DNA of 54,277 nucleotides from Chryseobacterium echinoideorum (GTDB lineage: Bacteria; Bacteroidota; Bacteroidia; Flavobacteriales; Weeksellaceae): the NCBI RefSeq assembly GCF_007474535.1, contig NZ_VKNW01000017.1, positions 1 to 54,277 on the forward strand, given 5' to 3'. Below the pieces are notes generated by a model, which worked only from the letters and a program-made list of their open reading frames with translations, was not told the origin of the DNA and made no database searches. The translations under genes were made by a program, and so were the position numbers. Every line of letters starts with the position of its first letter. The first letter of the stretch is position 1. Below, piece by piece: positions 24,072 through 31,594 of the stretch.

Positions 24072-24134
24072 TTAAAATAAACTGCTGATAAAATCTGCGA
24101 TTTTTACTGCGATCTCTAAAACTACTTGTACCAT
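24072..24134 (-). CDS. 20-residue amphipathic peptide
   Basis: The reading frame encodes MVQVVLEIAVKIADFISSLF. On a helical wheel the Val/Leu/Ile/Phe residues would fall on one face, with Gln, Glu, Lys, Asp and Ser on the other, as in short membrane-active peptides such as phenol-soluble modulins. Support for a real gene: it fills the space between two minus-strand genes that would otherwise be 300 bases of empty DNA, and a strong terminator follows 25 bases after the stop. It is too short for coding statistics. It could be a secreted surfactant-like peptide, a toxin of a type I toxin-antitoxin pair, or a chance frame in a small RNA. Confidence 0.5.
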   Translation of the reverse strand: MVQVVLEIAVKIADFISSLF

Positions 24135-24304
24135 GGGTTAATTTTTTTTGCGTTTATAATTTGTGATATTAAAGTACGAATATAAGAATTTTTTTGTAAT
24201 AAAACACTCTATATTGAAAATTGTTTTAAATTTTTGAGAGAAGAAGAGTGTGAATTTCAAACGATTGCTCTCCATTCACACCTCCTGCACTCTCTAAAGT
24301 TTAA

Positions 24305-26005
24305 TTATTTGGTTTTAATAGATAGTTCTTTTTTGCCGTCCTTTATTTTAATATCTACATTTTCAATTTTACCAATTTTTGCCTTCATTGTATCCATAAC
24401 ATGCTTTGCTTCGCTTTTAGGATATTTCTTGCCGTTGATGATCACACTGTCTTTATCATCAGAATTGTATTCTATGGTAGAACCATTAATCTTGATCACA
24501 TTTTCGCTTTCTTCTTCATGCTCATTATCCTCGTCATCATCATTAATCCCATTTCCATCCGCATCACCATTCATATTAATTTCGTTCTTTTTCAATGAAA
24601 TGATTACTGAGTTTTCTGGAATAACTAATTCGTAATCAATATGATATTCTCTGAAACGATGATCGTAAGGGTATTTTACATAATTAGGAAGGATTACTTT
24701 ATTGTCCATGATTTCTACAGGAATATGTACATTCAGAGGAATATTGTATCCTTTCGCATCTTTTTTAATGATAAGATAAGGAGTTTTAACATCTGGTTTT
24801 CTGGTAATATCTACATTGATCCAGTCTTTTTTATAAACATAGCTTTTATCAGAGTACAGATCATCATCATAGCCTACAAAATTTTGTGGGATGGTAATTT
24901 GTTTTACATCTACATAAAGGGTATCAGACTGAGTGTTGATGGCAATTTCTTCTGTATCTTCCTTATGACCCGTAAAAAGCATCTCTCTTTTTGCCATACT
25001 AATTCCGAAATAGGTTCCCAATCCAATCACGGTAAGAAATAAAGCCCCTAAAACCCATCCGATATTTCTCAACTTTGTTTTCGGAGAAAAAATTTTGATG
25101 CTCAGTAAACTGAATAGAATTGCAGGAATCAAAGATCCGATGATGATTAATGCAGCCAGAACATTATACAGACCATTATCGTCAAAATAAAATTTCATTT
25201 CATTGGCTCCCGGAAAATTAGAATCAATGCCGAAAAGTCCAAAAACTACGAATACCCCGATAATGCTGCTTACTGCCATGATGGCGAAGAAAATCCCGAT
25301 GATGTATTTCAAAACATTCCAGATTCCGCTTCCAGCTTTGTTAACGTAAGGTTTATTTTCAATATAGATTTCTCCTGCTCTTGTTGTGGTTTCGTTGGCA
25401 AACTGTACAATTTTGCTGGATTCTTCCTTTAAATTATCAAAATTGAGCGGCTTGCCCTTCATTTTCAAAAAATCGGATGCAGTTTCTGCTTTTGGCAGTA
25501 CAGCCCAAAGAATAATGTAAAGTATTATTACTAAAAATGATGATCCTGGTGCAATCCACAACAATATAAATGCTCCTACCCAAATTAATCTCATCCAACT
25601 GATTTCCAGACCGAAATAAGCTGCCAAACCTGCACATACACCTGCTATTTTTTGTTTTTCGGGATCTCTGAACAATTGTTTTTTATCTGTATAATAAGTT
25701 CCTGAGCTTTTTGCTTTAGAGTTTTTTTCTGAGTAATATGCTTCTTCCTGCTCTTCAATCTTTTCAGGTGAGCCGATCTGTGCAATTACTTTTTCTACAT
25801 CAGCATCATTGATTACTTCGCGTCTTCCTAAAGAATCTTTGAAGATTTCAACCATTCTTATTTCTATGTCGTTCATTACTTCATCTGCTTCAGAAATATC
25901 TAAAGAGCTTCTCAGAGCATTCAGATAATCGCTGAGCTTTATATATGCATGCTCTTCTATAGTAAAAGAAAAACCTGCGAGTCCTATTGAGAGTGTCTTG
26001 TTCAT
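24305..26005 (-). CDS. PspC-domain membrane protein
   Basis: 566 residues. An N-terminal region of about 90 residues (MNKTLSIGLAGFSFTIEEHA, with a helical ALRSSLDISEADEVMNDIEI) precedes the PspC domain (QLFRDPEKQKIAGVCAGLAA, YFGLEISWMRLIWVGAFILL). Further membrane segments follow near residues 235, 285 and 320. The C-terminal half is soluble, beta-rich and highly acidic in one stretch (DADGNGINDDDEDNEHEEE). PspC relates to phage-shock envelope stress control in enterobacteria; this long type is common in Bacteroidota. It follows a PadR regulator by 12 bases, which fits the usual PadR-PspC operon. Confidence 0.9.
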   Translation of the reverse strand: MNKTLSIGLAGFSFTIEEHAYIKLSDYLNALRSSLDISEADEVMNDIEIRMVEIFKDSLGRREVINDADVEKVIAQIGSPEKIEEQEEAYYSEKNSKAKSSGTYYTDKKQLFRDPEKQKIAGVCAGLAAYFGLEISWMRLIWVGAFILLWIAPGSSFLVIILYIILWAVLPKAETASDFLKMKGKPLNFDNLKEESSKIVQFANETTTRAGEIYIENKPYVNKAGSGIWNVLKYIIGIFFAIMAVSSIIGVFVVFGLFGIDSNFPGANEMKFYFDDNGLYNVLAALIIIGSLIPAILFSLLSIKIFSPKTKLRNIGWVLGALFLTVIGLGTYFGISMAKREMLFTGHKEDTEEIAINTQSDTLYVDVKQITIPQNFVGYDDDLYSDKSYVYKKDWINVDITRKPDVKTPYLIIKKDAKGYNIPLNVHIPVEIMDNKVILPNYVKYPYDHRFREYHIDYELVIPENSVIISLKKNEINMNGDADGNGINDDDEDNEHEEESENVIKINGSTIEYNSDDKDSVIINGKKYPKSEAKHVMDTMKAKIGKIENVDIKIKDGKKELSIKTK

Positions 26006-26017
26006 AGCTTTTTGTTT

Positions 26018-26347
26018 TTAATTTTTTTGAGTGATTTGATTTACAGAATCTGTCAGTTCTTTCCAGGTATTCTGAAGTTCGGCCAGAAAAGTTTTGCCTT
26101 TTTCAGTAATCTGGTAGTATTTTCTTGGCGGGCCACCAGTTGATTCTTCCCATCTGTAGGAGAGAAATTCTCCGTTTTTCAATCTTGTCAAAAGAGGGTA
26201 GAGTGTTCCTTCCACGACATCCAGTTTTCCTTTTTTGAGCTCATCAATCAGATCAGAAACATACATTTCTCGATAATTGATGAGGCTTAAAATACAGAAT
26301 TCCAGAATCCCTTTCCGCATTTGCGCTTTGGTATTTTCGGTATTCAT
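26018..26347 (-). CDS. PadR-family transcriptional regulator
   Basis: 109 residues with the winged-helix PadR domain: RKGILEFCILSLINYREMYV, SDLIDELKKGKLDVVEGTLY, PLLTRLKNGEFLSYRW, and the wing STGGPPRKYYQITEKGKTFL. First gene of a two-gene operon with the PspC protein, separated by 12 bases, so it probably regulates that operon in response to envelope or ligand signals. A consensus promoter lies about 85 bases upstream. Confidence 0.92.
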   Translation of the reverse strand: MNTENTKAQMRKGILEFCILSLINYREMYVSDLIDELKKGKLDVVEGTLYPLLTRLKNGEFLSYRWEESTGGPPRKYYQITEKGKTFLAELQNTWKELTDSVNQITQKN

Positions 26348-26429
26348 TGTAATTGGTTTTTATTAATTGATTATATCATTTTCCAGATTTCAGCTCCTAG
26401 CTAGATGAACCTATTCTGATTTTATAATA

Positions 26430-26461
26430 CAAAGATATGTAATTAAAATGGTATTATGCAA
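26430..26461 (-). promoter_or_regulatory. Promoter of the padR-pspC operon
   Basis: On the minus strand TTG (26459-26461), 21 bases, then TATCTTTG (26430-26437). A second aatacaaag sequence about 33 bases away gives a direct repeat around the promoter that might bind the PadR protein. Confidence 0.55.
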
Positions 26462-26642
26462 TACAAAGTAGTAAAATTTTTCTTGCTTTTAATTTATTTA
26501 ATTGATTATCAGTTTAATATATTTTTAATTTAGTAGTTTTATTATTTTAGTATTAAGGTTTAATTAGTGAAAATCACGATTTATGATGAAAAAATTATTA
26601 AAAAATCTTACATTTGATCAAATAATAATTAATTACAATAAA

Positions 26643-27548
26643 ATGAAGAAAACTTTATTTTTTTTAAGCGTTCTAGTTACAGGTCTGTTATCTTCTCAGG
26701 TTACGATCGGAACCGGAACCAGAGTCGATTCTAATGTAGGTTTATCCACTCCTATATCTATTTACTATGGATACAGTTTAACACAGCAAATTTACCTGGC
26801 GAGCGAAATCGGGGCACCAATGAATATTCAGGCATTGAAGTTTTATGTAAAGAATCCCATTACATCTCTTTCAAATACAGGTGAGATTGATGTATGGATA
26901 GGTCACACCACTTCTACTCAATTTCAGAATGTAGTAAGTGCAACGGGTGCGGGTTGGATCCCTGTTTCTCAGCAACAAAAAGTTTTAACAAGCGGCAGCG
27001 TAACCTATAATGCTAATGAGGTTACAGTAATACTAAGTACTCCTTTCGCTTACAATGGTACTGATAATCTGGTTATTACATTTGATGAAAACAAATCAGG
27101 TGACGACGGAAATTCTTATCCGTTTTATCAGACGGTTGACTATTCCGGCGATGTAAGTTTGATTAACAGAAACGATAATGTTAATCCAGATCCGCTAAAT
27201 CCTCCAACTGAATATACAGGTCCCACGTCTACATCAACGTCTCAGGTGCAGGGAAAAAAATACAAAGCTATTCTTACCCTGATTCCTCAAAATTTAAGTG
27301 TTGCAGATGCAAAAACAATTGGGGATGCTTTTGTTTCACCAAATCCTACTTCCGATTTTGTAACTATTAAAACAAAATTGACGATCAGTTCTGTAGATAT
27401 TTTGGATATGAGCGGAAGAACATTTATTAGCAATGTTGGAATGAATAATGATAAAATAGATCTTAGAAATCTTTCTGCAGGTACTTATTTTTTAAAACTT
27501 AACTACAAAGAAGGAATTTCGACAACCAAAAAAATTATTAAAAAATAA
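26643..27548 (+). CDS. T9SS-secreted protein with type A sorting domain
   Basis: 301 residues from the chosen ATG (MKKTLFFLSVLVTGLLSSQ, a Sec signal). An upstream ATG at 26583 would add 20 unrelated residues. The body has beta-sandwich features: STPISIYYGYSLTQQIYLAS, IQALKFYVKNPI, GEIDVWIGHTT and NGTDNLVITFDENKSGDDGN, the last resembling extracellular domains of adhesins and peptidases. The C-terminal 75 residues are a type IX secretion sorting domain: FVSPNPTSDFVTIK, SVDILDMSGRTF, IDLRNLSAGTYFLKL and a Lys-rich end. Exported to the cell surface or outside. No catalytic motif seen; function unknown. Confidence 0.88.
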   Translation: MKKTLFFLSVLVTGLLSSQVTIGTGTRVDSNVGLSTPISIYYGYSLTQQIYLASEIGAPMNIQALKFYVKNPITSLSNTGEIDVWIGHTTSTQFQNVVSATGAGWIPVSQQQKVLTSGSVTYNANEVTVILSTPFAYNGTDNLVITFDENKSGDDGNSYPFYQTVDYSGDVSLINRNDNVNPDPLNPPTEYTGPTSTSTSQVQGKKYKAILTLIPQNLSVADAKTIGDAFVSPNPTSDFVTIKTKLTISSVDILDMSGRTFISNVGMNNDKIDLRNLSAGTYFLKLNYKEGISTTKKIIKK

Positions 27549-27573
27549 AAATTAACAATTTTATTTTTGGAGG

Positions 27574-28164
27574 ATGAAAATTCAAAAAGAAATAGATTTT
27601 ATACTGGCTGTAGATGCATTAAAAAATGTTCAGCGGAGAAATTACAATGCAGATGATGCGCGTAGAGAAAATACGGCAGAACATTCATGGCAGATCATTA
27701 TTCTGGCTCAGATTCTTTTTCCTTATGCAAAAAACAGGGCGGATATTGATTTGTTGAGAGTGATTAGAATGCTTTCTATTCATGATTTAGTAGAGATTGA
27801 AGCTGGTGATACCTTTATTTTTGATGAAGCTGCAATGGTGGGGAAATTTGAGAGAGAAAAACTTTCTGCGCAGAAAATTTTCGGAATTTTGGAGGAACCT
27901 CTTCGTTTGGAATTTCTTAATCTCTGGCTGGAGTTTGAAGAAGAGCAGACTCCGGATGCTATCTTTGCCTGTGCTATTGACAGAATTATGCCGTTTATTC
28001 TAAATTCCCATACCTCAGGAAAAAGCTGGACTGAAGCTAAGGTCACAGAACTTCAGATCAGAAACATGCTTGAAAATGCAATATGCAGAGCATCCGACGA
28101 AATGGGAGAGGCTTTTCACAAGTTGTTGAATACGAATCTCGAAAATGAAAAAGTATTAAAGTAA
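27574..28164 (+). CDS. HD-domain hydrolase (YfbR-like)
   Basis: 196 residues of the HD superfamily, metal-dependent phosphohydrolases. The metal-binding residues are visible: His in TAEHSWQIIILAQI, HD in MLSIHDLVEIEAGDTF, and Asp in ACAIDRIMPFILN. The size and motifs fit the group of YfbR 5'-deoxynucleotidases and related HD_3 proteins, but the substrate is not certain. It starts 25 bases after the T9SS protein gene and ends before a bidirectional terminator. Confidence 0.88.
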   Translation: MKIQKEIDFILAVDALKNVQRRNYNADDARRENTAEHSWQIIILAQILFPYAKNRADIDLLRVIRMLSIHDLVEIEAGDTFIFDEAAMVGKFEREKLSAQKIFGILEEPLRLEFLNLWLEFEEEQTPDAIFACAIDRIMPFILNSHTSGKSWTEAKVTELQIRNMLENAICRASDEMGEAFHKLLNTNLENEKVLK

Positions 28165-28167
28165 TAT

Positions 28168-28206
28168 GAAAAAAATCGGAGGATCAAAAACCCTCCGAAT
28201 TTTTTT
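28168..28206. terminator. Bidirectional terminator between convergent genes
   Basis: Stem atcggagg/ccctccga with aaaaaaa on the left and ttttttt on the right, between the HD gene and the thioesterase gene that converge here. Confidence 0.85.
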
Positions 28207-28588
28207 ATAATATCTGAATAGGTTTCTTAAACTCATCTATCGCCACAAAGGTAAAATCTCCCGTTATAGCTTTTTCTCTTTCATAAGAGTACATTTGCTC
28301 GGTGTAAATCTCTACGTTTACTTTCATACTGGTTGTTCCAACATGGGAAACTTTTCCGATTAGTTCAATGATTGTTCCTGCAGGAATTGGTTTTTTAAAG
28401 TCAATTTTGTCACTGCTTACAGTTACGACACGTTTTCTGGCAAATCTTGTAGCTGCAATGAAAGCTACCTCATCCATCAGCTGCATGGCAGTACCTCCAA
28501 AAAGGGTATCGTAATGATTGGTCGTATTCGGGAAAACTGCTTTGAAAATTCTGGTTTCTGAGGCTTCAATTCTTTCTTCTGTTGTCAT
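28205..28588 (-). CDS. Acyl-CoA thioesterase, YciA-like
   Basis: 127 residues from the internal ATG (MTTEERIEASETRIFKAVFP). A longer frame from 28639 adds 17 unlikely residues. The hotdog domain carries NHYDTLFGGTAMQLMDEVAF with the active-site Asp/Glu pair, then RFARKRVVTVSSDKIDFKKP and GTIIELIGKVSHVGTTSMKV, as in YciA/BFIT enzymes that hydrolyse many acyl-CoAs. It is the first gene downstream of a cobalamin riboswitch on the same strand, about 120 bases away. That would make it B12-responsive if no terminator intervenes. This is an unusual target for such a riboswitch. Confidence 0.9.
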   Translation of the reverse strand: MTTEERIEASETRIFKAVFPNTTNHYDTLFGGTAMQLMDEVAFIAATRFARKRVVTVSSDKIDFKKPIPAGTIIELIGKVSHVGTTSMKVNVEIYTEQMYSYEREKAITGDFTFVAIDEFKKPIQIL

Positions 28589-28705
28589 TTCATTATTAAA
28601 TTTAAGGCAAAATGAAAGTTTAAACCAACAGAAAATCATCAGAGATAAAAATCTCCGAAGGTCTGCTAATCAAAAACTTCAAATCGCGAAAGTTTTTTGT
28701 TTAAA

Positions 28706-28867
28706 GAAAAATTGGCAGGTCTCCTGGCTGATAACTTTCTTTATCACCTTCCCATGCTCTGAGCACAGTGGTTTATGATAAAGATTAGCGTTATTTACAG
28801 TTGCGCGACAGCTCGTGATTTTCACACGATTCCCTTTTCATCTGCGGTTAGGCAAAACCATTTTTCC
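28706..28867 (-). ncRNA. Cobalamin (B12) riboswitch
   Basis: On the minus strand the elements appear in order: GGTTTTGCC, a purine-rich gaaaagggaat, gtgtgaaaatcacgagctg, the core GCGCAACTGTAA, a variable arm with ccactgtgctcagagcatgg, GGGAAGG, and the B12 box-like closing cagccaggagacctgcc. Terminal sequences gaaaaatgg and ccaatttttc can form the outer P1 stem. The spacing and conserved blocks are typical of the class. Downstream to the left is only the thioesterase gene at 28588; no btuB or cobalamin gene is next to it. Confidence 0.9.
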
Positions 28868-28914
28868 GAAAGCTGATGTGCTTTCTGAGGCAAAAATAAG
28901 AATTAATTTCAGAT

Positions 28915-29718
28915 TTATTCAGGATTATTATATACAATCTGAGTAATTACTTTTCCTTCTTTGATCGTCCAGAAGGTGGTATATCTGTTTTCTCCGGAAC
29001 CGTTGATCATATATAAAAAAATATAATCTTTATCTATAGCATAAACTCCGGCTTTGTCAAAATCCATGGTAGGCTGAAACATATTTTTGATGGCTTCTCT
29101 TACAAAAACTGATCCTCTTCCCGGCTGCTGTACTCTTATAGATTTCACTTCCGTAAGTCCTTCAGGAAGTTCTTTACCAATTCCCCACGTTTTTTGCTTA
29201 TCAATCTTGATGATATTCCCTTCTGAATCTTTTTCTTGTTTTTTGAATTTTGCGCTGGAAGGATAAACGTCAATAATCACCTTTGTACGCTGGTTGGTTG
29301 GGATTTTCTGATTGGTGTCATCTGTAAATATTATTGATCTTCCGTTCTTAGATTTAGACGGAGTAAATTTTGGAAGCTGATCAATGAAAGTGATCCGTTC
29401 TTTATTGACCATGCCTTCCTTTGTAAGACTGTCATATCTTACAAAAGATTTCGGAATTTCATCTTTTTCAGGATATTTTATCCAGATCCAATCCGTTTCT
29501 CCGGGAGCAGGTTTTACGTATACGAACACATCACCTTTCTTCATCCTTATTTTGTCTACTATTTTTCGGTAATCATCTTTGGGAACCCGCACCATCGCAT
29601 ATCCTTCTTCGGCTTTTACCACTCCAAATGGAATTTTATTCTGTGCTTGTATTAAACAGATAGAAAAAATACTAAATATAGATGAGTATATTGTTTTACT
29701 GATAAATTTCATTTTCAT
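28915..29718 (-). CDS. Secreted protein of unknown function
   Basis: About 267 residues starting MKMKFISKTIYSSIFSIFSI with a probable signal peptide ending near LIQAQ. The mature part has VVKAEEGYAMVRVPKDDYRK, VFVYVKPAPGETDWIWIKYP, STKEGM-like polar stretches and a beta-rich C-terminus (YRYTTFW-type region). I do not recognise the family. A possible SH3-like fold at the start (GYAMVRVP) is only an impression. The ATG is chosen because the upstream one adds residues before the signal. It lies upstream of the riboswitch on the same strand and 27 bases after the ABC ATPase gene. Confidence 0.65.
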   Translation of the reverse strand: MKMKFISKTIYSSIFSIFSICLIQAQNKIPFGVVKAEEGYAMVRVPKDDYRKIVDKIRMKKGDVFVYVKPAPGETDWIWIKYPEKDEIPKSFVRYDSLTKEGMVNKERITFIDQLPKFTPSKSKNGRSIIFTDDTNQKIPTNQRTKVIIDVYPSSAKFKKQEKDSEGNIIKIDKQKTWGIGKELPEGLTEVKSIRVQQPGRGSVFVREAIKNMFQPTMDFDKAGVYAIDKDYIFLYMINGSGENRYTTFWTIKEGKVITQIVYNNPE

Positions 29719-29745
29719 TAGAATATTATAGTCCAAAGATATAAA

Positions 29746-30408
29746 TTAAATATTTTTTTGAAGATAATTAAATCGTTTCAGATCAGATAAATCTTTTATT
29801 GGTCGCAAACAGCCTTCAGAAAGAAGATGCAGCTCATCAGCCATATCAATAACCTCATGGTATTGATGATCAGAAATTATAAATCCTTTATTCTGAGTAT
29901 GCTGTCTGATGATTGTTTTTATTTCCGAAACTACTTTGGGAGATAAACTTTGAAATGGCTCATCGAGTAGGATGAATTCTGCATTTGAATACAATATGAG
30001 CAGAATTTCTATAAGTCTGACTTCTCCGCCAGAAAGATTTTTAGGAGTTTTGTGAAGAAACGGTTTTATTAAGTCGTTTTGAAAAAGCTCTCCACTATTT
30101 TGATTACTGCAGAAAAGAGTGATGAGTGTTTTGATTTTTATATCCTTGGGAAGAAAAGTATATTGAGGTAAATGAGCAATGATATTTTTTCTGTCAGATT
30201 GCTTTTGCAGGATTTGATGATTCCACCTTATGTATTGACTGTTTCCTTTTACTGTTCCAAAAATGATTTGTAGTAAAGTAGATTTTCCGCAACCATTTTT
30301 TCCTAAGATCCCAATAATTTTTCCTGTCTCGCAGCTTAAATAAATATCTCTAAGAATGTCTTTTTCACCATAAGACTTGGTGATGCTGTCGATGTGAAGT
30401 GTACTCAT
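29746..30408 (-). CDS. ABC transporter ATP-binding protein
   Basis: 220 residues with all nucleotide-binding motifs: Walker A GILGKNGCGKSTLLQ, signature NLSGGEVRLIEILL, Walker B AEFILLDEPFQSLSP, and the H-loop IISDHQYHEV. The Q-loop is HLPQYTFLP. The ATG is chosen because it overlaps the TGA of the upstream membrane-protein gene (ATGA), indicating coupled translation. A longer frame would run through that gene. The transporter's substrate is unknown; the only adjacent membrane component is a 92-residue protein, so this is a very small ABC unit, perhaps a regulator or a peptide exporter part. Confidence 0.9.
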   Translation of the reverse strand: MSTLHIDSITKSYGEKDILRDIYLSCETGKIIGILGKNGCGKSTLLQIIFGTVKGNSQYIRWNHQILQKQSDRKNIIAHLPQYTFLPKDIKIKTLITLFCSNQNSGELFQNDLIKPFLHKTPKNLSGGEVRLIEILLILYSNAEFILLDEPFQSLSPKVVSEIKTIIRQHTQNKGFIISDHQYHEVIDMADELHLLSEGCLRPIKDLSDLKRFNYLQKNI

Positions 30409-30683
30409 AATAAGCATGTTGCGAACTGTAAAACAACAGAGATAATGACTGTAATTGTCCACAGGGAAATTCTGGAAAATCCGAAATTAGCATAAAAAAT
30501 ATATTCATTTCTGAATCTCAATTCATAAATAAAATAATGGAGAAGCGGAAATATCAACATAAAACTCAATCCGAAAATTCTGGTGTTGAAACCAATCATA
30601 AATGACAATAAAAAAGAAAATAAAACTCCCGGAATAAGAAGTTTCTTGTAAAAAAACCATAGAATCTTAAGATCTTTTGACAT
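30405..30683 (-). CDS. Small membrane protein coupled to the ABC ATPase
   Basis: 92 residues with about three hydrophobic segments: LLIPGVLFSFLLSFMIGF, IFGLSFMLIFPLLHYFIYEL and SLWTITVIISVVLQFATCLL. A polar loop (RFRNEYIFYANFGFSRIS) lies between the second and third. Its stop overlaps the start of the ATPase gene by four bases. Family not recognised. It is too short for a normal ABC permease, but the tight coupling implies a shared complex. Confidence 0.75.
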   Translation of the reverse strand: MSKDLKILWFFYKKLLIPGVLFSFLLSFMIGFNTRIFGLSFMLIFPLLHYFIYELRFRNEYIFYANFGFSRISLWTITVIISVVLQFATCLL

Positions 30684-30759
30684 TTTTCAAAAGTAATTAA
30701 AATTAATCACGATTTAAGAATTATGATTACTTTAGTAGATAAATTTAGAAAAAACGTAT

Positions 30760-30776
30760 TTGATTTACAATCAAAT
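30760..30776. promoter_or_regulatory. Perfect palindrome upstream of the PhyH-like gene
   Basis: tttgatt-tac-aatcaaa, 7-base arms with a 3-base centre, about 11 bases before the start at 30787. It may be an operator; no adjacent regulator gene is seen. Confidence 0.4.
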
Positions 30777-30786
30777 CTAAATACTA

Positions 30787-31515
30787 ATGTTCAATATGAT
30801 AAATCTGAAGACTTATAAAAATGAACTTACTGACAACGGTTTTGCTGTAATCAATAATATCTTTTCTGAAGAAGAAATTGAAAAAATAAGTGAGGCTATT
30901 CAAAATATAGATACTTCAAAAGATAACTTCAGAAAATCAGAAGATCTTTTTGCGATCAGGCAATTTTTAAAAGAAATTCCGGAGGTGAAAGATTTGATTT
31001 TTAATGAAAATTTAAAAACGATTATCAAAGAAGTGTTTGGTGAAAATTATTTTGTCGTAAAAAGCATTTACTTTGACAAGCCAGAAAAATCGAATTGGTA
31101 TGTCGCTTATCATCAGGATTTAACGATTTCTGTTGATAAGAAATTAGAACTGGAAAATTTCGGATCTTGGACGACAAAGCAAAACCAGTTTGCAGTACAG
31201 CCTCCCTTAGATATTCTTGAAAACATTTTTACCATTAGAATTCATCTGGATGATACAGACGAAAATAATGGAGCTTTAAAAGTTGTTCCGAAGTCTCACG
31301 TAAAAGGAATTTATAGACCTGAAACCATCGACTGGAATGTGGAAACCGAAACCCTCTGTAATGTCGAAAAAGGTGGAATTATGCTGATGAAACCTTTTCT
31401 TCTCCACGGTTCAAACCGTACTACCAACGGAAATAAAAGAAGAGTGATTCATATTGAGTTTTCTGATAGAGACTTGCCGGATAACTTAAACTGGTCGGAG
31501 AGAATGGTTAATTAA
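30787..31515 (+). CDS. Phytanoyl-CoA dioxygenase-like Fe(II)/2-oxoglutarate enzyme
   Basis: 242 residues of the PhyH family, oxygenases that hydroxylate small molecules with Fe(II) and 2-oxoglutarate. The facial triad is visible: His and Asp in VAYHQDLTISV and the distal His in MKPFLLHGSNRTTNG. The Arg in GNKRRVIHIEFS can bind 2-oxoglutarate. The centre NNGALKVVPKSHVKGIY is typical of the family. A second ATG three codons in (MINLKTYKNEL) is equally likely as start. Substrate unknown; no biosynthetic neighbours. Single gene with a palindrome before it and a terminator after it. Confidence 0.9.
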   Translation: MFNMINLKTYKNELTDNGFAVINNIFSEEEIEKISEAIQNIDTSKDNFRKSEDLFAIRQFLKEIPEVKDLIFNENLKTIIKEVFGENYFVVKSIYFDKPEKSNWYVAYHQDLTISVDKKLELENFGSWTTKQNQFAVQPPLDILENIFTIRIHLDDTDENNGALKVVPKSHVKGIYRPETIDWNVETETLCNVEKGGIMLMKPFLLHGSNRTTNGNKRRVIHIEFSDRDLPDNLNWSERMVN

Positions 31516-31546
31516 TCAATGAATTGAAATCTGGAAATATATAAAA

Positions 31547-31576
31547 ATAATCCTCCAAAATATGGAGGATTGTTTA
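31547..31576. terminator. Bidirectional terminator after the PhyH-like gene
   Basis: Arms aatcctcca and tggaggatt with a 5-base loop and A/T flanks, between the convergent dioxygenase and GH92 genes. Confidence 0.8.
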
Positions 31577-31594
31577 TATTGCTGGGTATGCAGG

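Noticed and set aside
24234..25042. Plus-strand frames with hydrophobic content opposite the PspC gene
   Set aside because: They are shadows of a well-supported 566-residue PspC protein with domain motifs.
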